Shown: positions 13,012 to 24,751, numbered from the stretch's first letter. The stretch: DNA of 64,000 nt from Atopsyche davidsoni (GCA_022113835.1 JAILWY010000002.1:5062501-5126500), one strand, 5' to 3'. Notes: generated from the letters alone by a model not told the origin. Numbers and translations: made by a program.

Positions 13012-14066
13012 AATAATTGTTTTAAATGATATTACGTAAGGTTATAATAACAAATACTTGAAAGCGTTTGTGAATGTCAACTAGAGTACACTGTTAACAG
13101 CGGGACATTATATCAGTTTACAAGTTATGTTTTATTCACTGGAAAACACGTAAGCGATGAGCTTCTTGCAAATTACAGGCAACACTGCAGGTGCTGTGGG
13201 CGAGCTTCAATGGAAATTATCAAAATGAATAGGGCTTGAAACTAAACCCAAAGGGAAAACTAAATTGCCTGAAAGAAGAAGTATTAATACGATATTCTAT
13301 TGATGAATATTTTACACATAAAGTCAAGAATTGTAAACCGTGGGACGAATTGCTTTAAAAATGGGAATATATTCATTTTAATTTTTATAAATTGTTAAAA
13401 ATATTTTTTTTTTTTTTTTTAGAATGTAGGCTCTGTAGAATGTATAATCAAAAAAAAATTATGGGATCGACGTTTCTAGAAGCGTTCTGATGCTATCCCC
13501 ACCCCCGGGTTTCAGGAGGTACGCGAAGAAGGGTAGGATTTTTGAGCTATAAAAAACCCGGTCCTAGTTTAGAAACCCAGAGCTCAAGTAGACCTTTACA
13601 TGGACAACATTTAATCTCATTGGAGAAATAGCGAAGATCCTTTCATGGTGTAGATTTAGGGTAGTAGTACCTTGATACCATTCACTGTATTGTTGGTTTA
13701 TCAAAATATCTGCGAATCCCTTGTGTGGACATCACCAGGCTAATTAATCGATTGATGATCAAATGCTAGGTAGTGGCAGTGAAAGCGAGGTAAGGAATAC
13801 TATTCTCATTTACTATGCTTATGGTGCCCTCCAGCCTGGATCGAACCTAATTTTATAAATATAATGATGTATGATTACGGTGCATGTGTAATTAGGAGTC
13901 TACTTTGTAAATTTTGTGTTTGACTCTAAAATAATAATCAGACTTCCCCCGATTATCGTGTTTTTGCTAACCACTCAGAATGAATAAAAAAAAACATCAC
14001 TTACAAGTTAAAATATATTGTTTTATAATATGTATAAAAAAAGTAATTTTTAGAAATGTTTTGGAA
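13012..14066. other. intergenic spacer between the two receptor genes
   Basis: About 13127-13180, just upstream of receptor gene B, matches a segment upstream of receptor gene A at 18766-18825 and may hold shared regulatory DNA. From 13460 to 13850 the DNA is less AT-rich and looks like old repeat sequence, but I cannot name it. No exon is seen. Confidence 0.5.
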
Positions 14067-17000
14067 TTATTCCTCTTCGTCCACATTTCTTAAAACGGCG
14101 TAATATGAATATGTCGTCTTCATTATCTAAAAAAAAAAAGAAAGTAATTATGTGGACATTGTTAAAAAGAAGTAAGCAAACTTTAATCTATATTATTTAA
14201 CTAAATAAATATGAAGAATACAATTACTGACCACAAAAGTAAATTTTAGTATTTTTATTAAAAATAAATATTTTTAGTGATTATCCACTTTTATTTTTAG
14301 ATGCGACTAGTTTCGCCAACATCCTAGGTTGGCATCATTACGCAGAGATGCTCTGCATGACGAAAACGTAGTGGTACCGGACAGACTATCAGTGTACTTC
14401 AGAAAACTGGAGGCCTCACCGCCGTGAACATGTCCAGGTTGAGGTTGAAAAAGACGGCCGTCAGGAGCACGGGACGTTGGGCTCGCAGCAGCATGATGCC
14501 CAGCGTCCTCTGGTCCTCGGCAGCGAGACGGTACCAACCAACCTGCCCGACGGCGTCGCACACCTCCAGGCTCTGCAAGCAGACCCCTCCAGATAATCCA
14601 TCTCGCCTTTGTCTCGCAATTGAGTCAAAAGTATTTACTACGCTCTTTTTTCCTCCCAATTCCAAGAAATATATTTGTTCTCTGTATATCTTAAATATTT
14701 TAAATAATTTTATAAACTTCCCGCTCTCCCCATTCCGTTGCTTGTGCATGGATGCTGTTCTGTACCCTGAGCATGTGTGTGATCGGTAATGGAGTAGTGG
14801 AGTTGGAATGATTGTGGAAGGATGTGCTTTGGAAGTACTTTCTCTTGTTTCTGAAACCTGCTGCAAAAGGAGTATGAGATCTAAACGCCATAGCGTTGTA
14901 AAGAGAGGATTATAAAATAATGCTATTGGGGAGCAGCAATACGTAGACTTTTCCTTCGAATATAAAACTGAACACTGGCTTAGCATAAATAAACAGTCGC
15001 CAACCTCCTCTGAGGATAGGCACCCGAACAAGAAGAAATTATTGTAATTTACTTTTGTTATATGGTATAACTATTATATTTTCAATTATTACAATACTTT
15101 ATAGTAACACTCAATTGATTAAAACGAGAAAAAGTCCCACCAATGTCAGCCTGTATGCGGCCTATCCACTCTTTTTACCAAATAGTTAAATACTTACTTT
15201 GTGCATGACTAAATGGCAGTACCAACAATAATAGAATATCTGTACAACGCAGCATGAAAAGTAGAAAATAATTTTGTATTTATTGCTGCTATCCTCCTGA
15301 AAAGAAAACCAAAATCTCTAATTATATTTATTATAAATATATATATATATATAAAAGGAAGCAGTAGATCGTCGTCCCATATTATTAGTATAAAGAAATA
15401 TCCCCAGAAATGGCACTCACCGCAGTGACTTGGAACAAGGCCGCACATCCAACGAAAGTGCTCATGATGATCTCTGCCAGGCAGTCATATTTAAAAACAG
15501 CGTTCATTCGGTCAGCAATCCTCGAAAACAGTAAAAGTGTTTTAAAATTTCATACTTAGTAAAAAAAATTAAGCTGAACAATAACCGATTTTTATCGAGA
15601 GTCTTCACAATAAGGTCGGGAAACTCCCTTGTTTATTTTTATATAAATGCTTAGTGAAATATATTTTTTGATATAATTAAAATTGAACGTACCTTGTATT
15701 ATTTGAAACTCATGAGCCTTGCTATCTCACTAGACACTACTGCCTGCAAAATTAAATTCTACGTAGGCCCTTCGGCGACTAAAAACCCTCCAAGAGGTGG
15801 CGCATCCATCCCACCCTCACATTCCAAATATTTCTATTCCTGGTTCCCAACTGTGGTCTATAGCTCATAGTGGTGGTCTTTGAGCCAGGCTGATAGTCGC
15901 GCGTATAGCTTATGCTCAGATTGTCACGAGGACTCGGACGGTAGACATCACACCAGCTCCAACCAGTTCCCTCCTCGGCCTTCCCCCTGGTAATACCTGA
16001 AGCCTAGCCACAAAAAGGCCTCCTGTTCTGCCGAAAATACTAAAGAAGAAGAAGGGTTTTTTTTATAGTTGTAAACGTCTAAAGACTTACGAAAACACCT
16101 TCTGGTGAAATTGGTAGCAGTCCCTCAAGTACTTGTGGACGCACGCGTGATCTGTTCTGTGCTTGGCAGACCTCACTTCATACTGGGCCAGCCCTAAAAA
16201 ACATTCAATAATCAAGATAAGTACTCGTATGTTGGCGGGGAACAACTAAAAAAAACTTGTTGACAATCTCTGAATCCATCCAGGACATCTCACCTGTATT
16301 TGAGCGCCCTTCTCCTAGATATACAAATGTATTACTAATAAACTTAATACGTACCTTCATCATTCTTGATCACAGGTTCATCCTCCATGGAGTCCACTCG
16401 TCTCTCGATACATTTTAGTCTGTAGTTGAGGATATCAATACGCGCGGCCATAATAAGCCAGAAGTACACCATGAGAGCCAAAAAGGAGCAGAGAATGTTT
16501 CTGAATAGGATCATAACCCAAAAGTGTAGCACGAAATTCACAAAGTAGCCTACAGGGTGGTGTCTGGGGATCCCCGCCATAGGCGAGAGAAAGGGGAGGG
16601 CCCTCTCGTCGTATTTAAGCACTGCACACAATATGAAACAGGCTATGGCACCGTTCTGAAATAATATTATTACATTTTTAGTGCTATAGTACTAAAATTA
16701 TGTCGTTTTAATTATTAAAACATTGATCGTAATGACGTCGTTGGGAATATAATATGTCGCTCGGAAGCTTATATCGTTCATATAGAGGTCTGGTTGCATC
16801 AACCGTCATCGTATGACGCACGTGACAAGTATCATCTCATGTCTTCATCCGATTGCAATATATTTACTCAGAGTTGCTTGTACCTTTTTTTTCAACTGAT
16901 GGTAAATCTATCTATAAATGTTAGTGGAAGTCTCACAGAGCTCAGCGTACCGATGCACTCTTTCTCTTAACTCCACATTATCCTAAGAGAAGTGCAATAA

Positions 17001-18348
17001 TGGCCAGTGAAAATAACAAGATTCATACTATGTAATAATGTGTGAATAATTGGGTTTTTTTTTGTTGCTAATCAACATCACATGCTTTCTCTAAGTGTGG
17101 GTACATTTAAATAGAGGGTATAATATTAGTTAATTTTAAGTGTATCCATACGATTAGTGAAGCACTAACCACTGCCCAGTAATACAGTCGTGCGGTCACC
17201 CTGGCCTCGGAAAGCTGTTTCACCATCAGGTCCCACTCTTGCTTCCCACTTGCCTGAGCCTCATCGCAAAACTCCCTCAGATCATCCACGAGAGCGACAA
17301 TTCTAGTACGAAACACCAGTAAATACATCCACTTCAAGATGCACAAGACGCCTGTCACCATGGTAGGGAGGCACTCTGTGACTTTGCTGATGTCGTCCAT
17401 GTTCGCGCTGATAAAGTAGATGTCGGAGAAGGCCATGTAGCCTAGTAAGAAGAAGCCTATGCTGCTATAACAAGCATTGAACATCACGCTTGGATTCCTC
17501 GTCAGTAAAGTGCAACCAATATTTTCCAACAGTACTTGATAATGAAACATGTGCTGGTCGTATGAGAGGTGATGAACGTCCAGAAGTTTGTACAATCGTC
17601 CACTTGTTTTTTTCACTGGAAACGGATTACCGGAAACATCCTGAAAAATATTAATTAGTAATCTTACATACACTTTATCTAGAGGACGCACTGGCTGGGA
17701 AAAAAACAAGAACGGGTGGGAGCTCCCTTGTTTAAGCAAGTGAATTTATATAAATTATTTTAATATCACAATGTCGATTTGTAGAATTATCGAGCTGTTG
17801 AAATTACCCCATAGGCATGGAAGCGTTATATTTTATAGTGTTACTTGTGATAATACTACTGCATGCGTTTGTACAGGTCCTTTTAAAACGCTCACGGTTT
17901 GCAAAATAATCAACAACGCTTGGCAGTCACACAGGTACTGCGTTGATCACTGTCACCCAAAACCAAACGATACATCGATAACCAACAGTATTTACTTGTC
18001 TGAAGGACCAGTAATATCCATGGCTTTACAAGCGTTTTGATAATACTCCATGCGTTTGTGAAAACACTCCCATTTTTGCAGAATACCAACAAAGCTTGGC
18101 TAGTATGGGTAGAGTCACACAGATATGGCGGTCGCCCAGAATTACACAGCTTATTGAGAATAAGTAGCTTTTACTTGTCTGAAAGACCACTTAAAGGCAT
18201 GGTTTTACAAGTATGTTGATTATTATGCATGCTTCTGTTAAAATGCAGAATGCCAGCAAGTGTCACGTCCTCCATTGTAAGACCAGCGAAAACGCACGGT
18301 TATACGACCACACTCATTTACATTTGAACTTACCTGCGTATTAATCAT
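14067..18348 (-). CDS. odorant receptor, insect 7tm_6 family (gene A, upstream copy)
   Basis: This is a complete eight-exon paralogue of the receptor at 8764-13011. Exons in transcript order: 18348-18334, 17640-17170, 16655-16355, 16193-16091, 15520-15421, 15296-15198, 14572-14420, 14126-14067. Every junction is canonical GT-AG, and the phases equal those of gene B (0,0,1,2,0,0,0). The product is 433 residues. Exon 1 encodes just MINTQ. Landmarks are HHLSYDQHM before TM1, SDIYFISANMDDISKVTECL across TM1-TM2, VGYFVNFVLHFWVM in TM4, IFYYCWYCHLVM in TM6, AEDQRTLGIMLLRAQRPV in exon 7 and TYSYYAVLRNVDEEE at the C-terminus. In exon 7, 35 of 51 residues equal those of gene B. Exons 4, 5, 6 and 7 have the same lengths in both genes (103, 100, 99 and 153 nt), as does exon 3 (301 nt). 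Intron 4 is longer than in gene B because it carries inserted repeat DNA. The ligand cannot be read from the sequence. Confidence 0.93.
15760..16060. mobile_element. possible retroposon fragment in intron 4 of receptor gene A
   Basis: This GC-richer block interrupts the AT-rich intron that is only 84 bp in the paralogue. It ends in a short AAGAAGAAGAAG tail, as many insect non-LTR elements and SINEs do. No reverse-transcriptase motif is present. The family cannot be named from the sequence alone. Confidence 0.4.
17862..18290. repeat. diverged tandem repeat, about 180-188 bp unit, in intron 1 of receptor gene A
   Basis: Units begin with CATGCGTTTGT at about 17862, CATGCGTTTGTG at about 18050 and CATGCTTCTGTT at about 18230. 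Each of the first two continues with TTGCA-AATA-CAACAA-GCTTGGC, TCACACAG, and TTACTTGTCTGAA-GACCA, and ends near TTTACAAG. A partial unit may precede at 17810. The array lies between the micro-exon and exon 2 and is absent from the equivalent intron of gene B. Confidence 0.75.
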
Positions 18349-19560
18349 TATTAATTGTTACAGTACAGAAGGTAATGCAGAGATGTATTGCGACTTTCAA
18401 AGTAATTCTGATATTAAAGTAACAAGAGTTGTTTCGCTCAAGGGTCGCCGATGGCAGTTTGTGGCAGTGTTGCCCAACCTATGGTCGGCGTCATTTTCTC
18501 TACCGTCTTTCCATTAGATTATTAGATTTAGTTTAGTTATATATTAGATTTAGGTCTGAAGAAAGTTAAACTTCGGCTGTGAACGGCCATACATAATAAA
18601 GTTCATCGAACTCAGAGCTGAATCAATTCAGCTCTGAGTTATCTCAAGATAACTAGAAATAAGAAATGTGATCGTTAGAATCGTGTTAAAATAGTTGTGG
18701 TTTTGAGTATTTAAATATACTTAGATCTAAAAAATTAAGCATCACTGGATTATAGGATATGTTTTATTCACTAAAATTGCGTGATTAACAGGCCCCTATA
18801 AAATTACAGACATCACAGGCCTGGCTTGGTTATCAAAGAAACACTAAGTTAGTAAAATAATATTTTTATTTTATCAATAAGTTTTTAAATTAAATATGAA
18901 AAATAATTTTAAAAATCCCAGGACTACGGTGGGTTTAAAATGTGTAACACACACACATATTATACTAATTTATATAAATATATAATTTCAAGGGTTGTCA
19001 GGAAATATAAAATTTTCATTTAAGAGAGTATTTATTTTGTACTACTTTCCGGTTATTCAAAATATATGTGTACAAAATGTTCATCTAATTGTCAGCCAAA
19101 CATATGTTCAAACACTATTGCATCGTTCATTGAATACGTCATTTTATGACGGGCTACATTTCTAGTTTATTAATAATAAAGAAACGAAATATGTACTCAA
19201 AATATGAACTCAAAATATAAACTATTTAAAATAAGTTAAAAACGCTTGTTTTTATTTTTTTACCAAATACTTATTTTAATAAAGAAACATTATTTATCAC
19301 TTTTAAATACAACAATAAAAATATATGCATAGAAGATAATTAATTAGTAATTTCAAAGATCTTTGTCTATCAAGTGGCTTGTGCAAATTTTTCACAGAGA
19401 TAAATAAAATATCTCGATACTAAAATATGAGGTTCATTAGTGGGAAACAATATTTATTAGTGGCTCAGAATATTTTAATGAACATAATTCGACTTGTGTA
19501 ATGCGACCGAGTGATTGCGACTTTATACGATTTGTGACGTCATGAGTATTTTCCCAAGAC
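18349..19560. other. intergenic region upstream of receptor gene A
   Basis: It contains a short segment (18766-18825) that resembles the upstream flank of receptor gene B, and a perfect 14-bp-arm hairpin (18609-18640). The rest is AT-rich with no exon seen. Confidence 0.5.
18609..18640. repeat. perfect hairpin, 14-bp arms, 4-nt loop
   Basis: AACTCAGAGCTGAA at 18609 is followed after TCAA by its exact complement TTCAGCTCTGAGTT. No T-run or gene end adjoins it, so a terminator role is not supported. Confidence 0.85.
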
Positions 19561-19561
19561 C

Positions 19562-19712
19562 CTTACACACGCTGCGACACAACTAATAACCGAATGTTAA
19601 CTGGCTAATAGCGTCGTCTTTTGCATTAAACCAAACCATATTAAAACACACAAACGGACGCTGTTGGCAAATTGCAAATCGGTTGTGTTGCTGCGTGTAT
19701 AGCCAGCTATCA
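19562..19712. mobile_element. MITE-like inverted-repeat element, copy 3
   Basis: The left end CTTACACACGCTGCGACAC and right end GTGTTGCTGCGTGTATAG are inverted repeats matching the GCAGCGAC/GTCGCTGC ends of the copy at 43016. The interior shares CTGGCTAATAGCGTCGTCTTTTGC with the copy at 1181 (CGGCCAATAGCGTCCTCTTTTGC). It lies just beyond the 3' end of the cysteine-rich protein gene. Confidence 0.65.
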
Positions 19713-19809
19713 TTTCTCGAATGGTCTACCATCCCTTTTGATTTGTACACATTTCTTAATTGAATTAGTGAAGATATCATCTTTGGCGGAATTGCTTAAC
19801 CTCATTAGC

Positions 19810-19815
19810 TTTATT
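19810..19815 (-). terminator. polyadenylation signal AATAAA of the cysteine-rich protein gene
   Basis: The minus strand reads TCTAATAAAGC here, 46 nt past the stop codon at 19861. This supports the position chosen for the gene end. Confidence 0.65.
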
Positions 19816-19860
19816 AGAGCAAGTCAGAGGATAGGGATCCTACAGGAAATATTAAAGTAG

Positions 19861-22266
19861 CTAGCAGCAGCAATACATCATGTACTCGTAGTCATGGCAG
19901 AGACCAGCTCCATTCAGGGGGCACTGCAGATTCTTGGGACACAGCACCGGCAAGGAATCTGCAATCAACAAGTAAACAACAATGTTTTAAATTAAAAACA
20001 CAATAATACGGGTAGTCTACTGACGTGGATATTTCTCAATAAGCTGACATTGAAGTTTTTGATATATCGATCTTGATTCACGGTAATGATGAGGCACTTT
20101 AGTTGTGCTTGGGCACTCGATACAGAATCATCTACTTTCAGATTCAACAAATTGGTATCAAGAAGCAAATATATTAATTGTATCACCTAGTAGTCGGGCA
20201 CATCCGCAGCAGTATCCCACAACAATGGCGGGATCGTCTTCACACGACCTCCGTGGGCATCCATTACACTTGGCTCCTATTCCCAGCAGTGGGAAATGCA
20301 CTGGAAACATCAAGCATGGAGAAAATCAAGCAGGCAAATCTTTAACACACAGCCTATAAAAAACTTATACATAATACTATATTTTAAATTCTTGTTTTAT
20401 AGGGCTACCATTTTTTTTCTCTTTACCTCGGACCTGTCCTCTTTTAGAGACATTTTCGAGAAGTATTTTGATTTTTATATATTTTAATAATACTTGATTT
20501 TACATGTTACAATACACCTGAGGTCTATTTGAGATTTAAAACAGTAAAATAAAATATCAACAAAAAAAATTTGTCGTATCCGGTTTTATAATTCCACTGA
20601 AAAATATAATTTATACATATCGAGGTGATAATATATTTGAAAAAAAATTATAAAACATACGATTTGCAAAAAAGGGATGGCTGGAAGCTATTTTCATTAA
20701 TATTTGTATCGGCCTACACTTTGATTTACACAGATTTTTTAAAAGATAAATAGACATTAAAAATATGTGGGTTATTATAAATAAACACAAGACACCTGTT
20801 GGCGCTACACAAAGACAACTTTCAAGATAATAATATTATAATATGATTATCTATCAGCAGGTGGTTTTACCTGTGACAAGAGTTGATTTTATTTAATTAC
20901 CATTTTCGTTATGAGGTGTTATTGTCACCTGCGAGAGGCATCATCCAAATTGAATTTACCGAATTAATCAAGACATTTTTGACTATATACCAGAAATGCT
21001 AGAGAAATTAATTTATTAATATTCCTCCGGAAAATGATACATTAAACAAGATCCTTCGAGACAGTTGAATAAAAAAAAAATCTCATTAAAAACACACTGT
21101 TGGCCTTAATAATTTATGATTTTTTATTATGATGAAATAACGATATGTCCTATATCCTAGTATCAGCCACCGAGAGACAAAATAACTCAGACGTGTGTAA
21201 CTGAATTTAAAGTTGCAAAGCGATATGAAGCCTAATCGAAAATATGCACAGTATAATACGAAAAGGCGATGGAAAACCACTGGGTGTGGTTGTGTCCAAC
21301 TTGTTACATCGCGTGTGTGCGAAGAACTCGATTATCAAAAGAATTTCCTCCCTTTCTTTAAAGTTAGAGATATAGCATTGAAGAACGTCCAATCGATCAA
21401 AAATATGTTAATTTATATTACTGTTAGGCAGATTCATCTCATCCTGAAATATTCAATATATAAAACACTTGTATTTGTAATTTTGAATACACTTCAATAC
21501 TTCTGCATGGGGTATGCACAAAACGTATTATTATATTACTAGAAATGTTGCCCGTCACAGAATGACGTTTTCGGAGGCATTTTGAGTTATTATTGCTGTG
21601 ATTAATAATTTCTAACGCAATTTCGATAAAAAATAAAATTGGTACTTGTGTCAAGCTGACATGAACTGAAAATTTCTATGAAGCATCAAAATTTGTTTTT
21701 TTGTTTTTACAAAAATAAATTTCTAAATTTGAAATTCTCGCGGTGAACAATAAAATCCTATAATTCGTACATATTGAAACTCGCTAAAGCATATTTTATA
21801 TAAAATATTATCCTATCGTCTTGAAATTCGGCACATAGTTGTGGAAAAATTTACTAAACTTACATGCAAAAAATCAGCGTTGTATCTTTTAAGATATTCT
21901 ATATAAAACCAAAAAATGAAACATACACACACACAATGGATATTATTATAGTAGATCACATCAAATATATAAAATAAACTTATTTCAAACTGATTTAAGT
22001 AGACATTTTTGAATACACAATATACGAGTCAAGTCCGTATTGAGGGTTGTCTTGTTCCCAGCTTTTAGGAAGCTCGGATACTCTCTGGCTGTGGAGATAC
22101 AGTATTGCGGGAAGCAGTGGCTCGCCGTCGCATGAAGTAGAATTGATGGAGTGTACTCACGTCTGGGTGCCTTCCTGACACTCAAGTCGAAGGGAGACCT
22201 GCCGCTGTGGACTGCGAGCAGGGAAATCAGCAGCAGGATGAGAGAAACGCTCAGCAGTCGCGCCAT
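19861..22266 (-). CDS. small secreted protein with 12 cysteines, three exons
   Basis: Exons in transcript order are 22266-22161, 20300-20187 and 19958-19861. All junctions are GT-AG and in phase (1, then 1), giving 105 residues. Residues 1-21 (MARLLSVSLILLLISLLAVHS) are a clear signal peptide. A short basic linker (RKAPR) follows. The mature part is cysteine-rich: AKCNGCPRRSCEDDP, then VGYCCGCARL, VLCPKNLQCPL, GLCHDYEYMMYCCC at the C-terminus. Twelve cysteines would allow six disulfides, so an extracellular, compact fold is likely. I do not recognise the family. Cysteine number alone recalls neuroparsin-type peptides, but the spacing does not fit well, and I see nothing that marks it as a toxin. 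The polyadenylation signal lies 46 nt past the stop. Four E-box motifs lie just upstream of the start. Confidence 0.85.
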
Positions 22267-22285
22267 TCTGTGAGCCGCAGCAGCT

Positions 22286-22340
22286 CAGGTGGGCTCAGGT
22301 GGGCTCAGGTGGGCTCAGGCCGCGGGTGACTGGCCAGGTG
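22286..22340 (-). promoter_or_regulatory. tandem E-box (CAGGTG) cluster upstream of the cysteine-rich gene
   Basis: A 10-bp unit containing CTCAGGTGGG is repeated three times at 22284-22313, and a further CAGGTG lies at 22335. CAGGTG/CACCTG is the classic binding site of bHLH and Snail/Escargot-type zinc-finger proteins. The cluster lies 20-75 bp upstream of the start codon, so it could be promoter or 5' untranslated region. Its role is an inference from motif and position. Confidence 0.5.
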
Positions 22341-22446
22341 GGCGGCAGCGACTGGAGATATCGGCTTGTTTTCAAACTAAATACGTAATTTCACGTAAAT
22401 ATCGTAACAGCATGAATCATGTAAGTACCTGTCTATCAACTTACAG

Positions 22447-22735
22447 CCCAGTAGAGTTGTTACTCCAGATCTGCCTATAAACTGATTTATAAATTTCATT
22501 TTTACCCAGTAGGATTTTACTCCAATACTACCGATAAATAAATGTATATTTATTTTATTGTTACCTAGTAGAAATGTTACTCCTGGTCTACCAATAAACA
22601 GATTTATAAATGTATTTTTTACCCAGTAGGATTTTACTCCAAATCTACCTTTAAAATAAACAGATTTACATTACTAATTTTTACTGAGTATAGATTTTAC
22701 TCCAAATCTACCAATAAATAGATTTATATATTTGT
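22447..22735. repeat. minisatellite, five copies of a roughly 58-bp unit
   Basis: Units start at about 22447, 22505, 22564, 22622 and 22684. The core reads CCCAGTAGGATTTTACTCC followed by AAATCTACC-ATAAACAGATTTATAAA. Spacings are 58, 59, 58 and 62 bp. Copies differ by scattered substitutions, so the array is not recent. It lies upstream of the cysteine-rich protein gene. Confidence 0.9.
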
Positions 22736-24751
22736 GTCTTTATATATAAATATTTGTATTTTATTAAAGTTTAATATGTGAATATACCACAGAACGTACA
22801 TATCTACCTACCTAGAGGGGATGAAATTAAAAAATTAAACAAATGTCTTCATTATCAAGCCTCTAAGGAAATTACAATAACAGTGATGAAAATGTGAAAA
22901 AACGACAACGACGTGTTTTAAATAAAATCTGCATGATTAATTTAACTTCTTTTCTCTTTATATAAGTACTCTTTCCAGCTTTGATGTATCCATGAAAGTT
23001 TTCCGCAACGTTGTTTTTGACTGTCCAAGGAGCACGTAATAAATTAGCTGTTAAAAAGTGACCTGCTAAATTCTTGATAAATTTCAGCAGTTGTTGGGAA
23101 CAAGACACAAAAGGTCAGTCGGCGAATTACAACATGCCTGAAAAGTTTTTTTTCTCTAGATTGACATAATTTCCGGTAGAAATAGTATTTTATAAAAAAA
23201 ATTGGCGCAATTCTATCACATCGCAAAAATGCTTCCGACCATGTTATTATTGTTTTTTTAACGTTTAGATCGATTCTATATTTTTGTGTATTGTGGAATA
23301 TTGAAAGGAAAACTTTTCGCTTCACTGAATATTACCAGTTTAATCTTTGTTTTTATCCGAAATACTTTAAATACCTCGGGTCGTTGCCCTGGCACTCTGG
23401 AACTGGAGTAAAACTCCTCCAAATTTGATAATTATATAACATTAACGAGTAGTTAGCTGTTGATAATTACTTAACAATAAATACAGGGTTTATGACACGA
23501 CGAAGAAAATACTTTAGAAATATTTGTTTTTGTACAAAACACGTATGTGGTTACAAAAATAAAACAAATTAATTAATCAGGAGAAGTTAGATTTATGCTC
23601 AGGGACGAATTTGGAGTCACACCCAATTTAAATCGCCTATTAATAAAATAAATAAAAGTATTGAGAAATAAGTGAAACACAAGTAAAATTGATAACAGTT
23701 GTGCAAATAAATTTAGTTTGTGTTGAATTGATGAAAAAAGTAAAATGGACTACATGCGAAGAAAATTGGTTTTTTAAGCGGAAGAAATTTTCCATTGATT
23801 ATTTATTAAGGAATTAAATGTGGGGCTTGTTTAATTGCCAGGTGTTTTTCATCATATTGACATCTGCACAGGTGTGTTAAGAAAGTACGCAAATTGCAAA
23901 ATACGTATATTGGTAAGAGATAGATGTTGGCATTACAAAGTAATTTGGAATATTTCTGTTAAAATTAGAATGAACACTTTAATTATTGTAACAAAAAATT
24001 GTTATTCATTTTATCTTAGTCTTTCCTAATGTCTGCGAAATATATTTTTCTACGCAATTGCGTATTTGAGCCTTGCATATGTATTTTATTTGTCTTATAT
24101 AACCATCACCATAGCGATGCAGTTCTTTTCACTTCTCAATAAGCTGACGGTTAGGTTAGGTTAGATTCTATTATTTTCCCATCATTTCATTTTTAAGTGA
24201 CAACAGCATACCAATGTATATTATTAAATATTTTTAATAGAGCAGGTTTATTGTGTATAAAATATTTAGGCTATATTCATATTTTCTATATCAGATAGTA
24301 CACAATCGCTTTTTTTATATATCAAAATACGTTTTTTTGATAAATTTGTTATACTCTATATTTATACACAATATATGAACAATCTTTTGATCTCATAGCC
24401 CTCCGGCTATTCATATTTGTTGTTTAATCAATGTATACTTAATTGCATTTAGTGCTTTATTACTTTTGAGGACAATACACGTATATCATTTATTTATTCC
24501 GTCTAAGTAATTTTCATCGTAAAGACATGCAATAAATGTATAATTTGCTAGAGCGTGATCTTATCGGAGAAGTATCCAGATATTAAATTAGTATTTCAGC
24601 AAATAAGCCTAACTGTACTTAAATTATTAAAAAAAAAAATTAATTAAACTAAACAAACTTATTACAATGGCTGATTGATTAAGCAACGCCATCTATTAAG
24701 AAATTTAACTATTAAAATCTTTAACAGAATTTCTTTGCCTGCAAAGCTTTC
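22736..24751. other. AT-rich intergenic region
   Basis: No exon is visible on either strand. It contains a short TTAGG array at 24149-24163 (listed separately). Confidence 0.55.
24149..24163 (+). repeat. interstitial TTAGG-type array, three copies
   Basis: GGTTA is repeated three times in the context GACGGTTAGGTTAGGTTAG. TTAGG is the telomere unit of most insects. The same TGACGGTTAGG entry sequence precedes the five-copy array at 42622. Confidence 0.7.

Noticed and set aside
21213..21542. Plus-strand frame of 109 codons
   Set aside because: It lies inside the first intron of the minus-strand cysteine-rich gene, and no domain or splice support is seen.
22447..22735. Possible CRISPR array
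   Set aside because: The whole unit is repeated with no unique spacers, and the genome is eukaryotic; it is a minisatellite.
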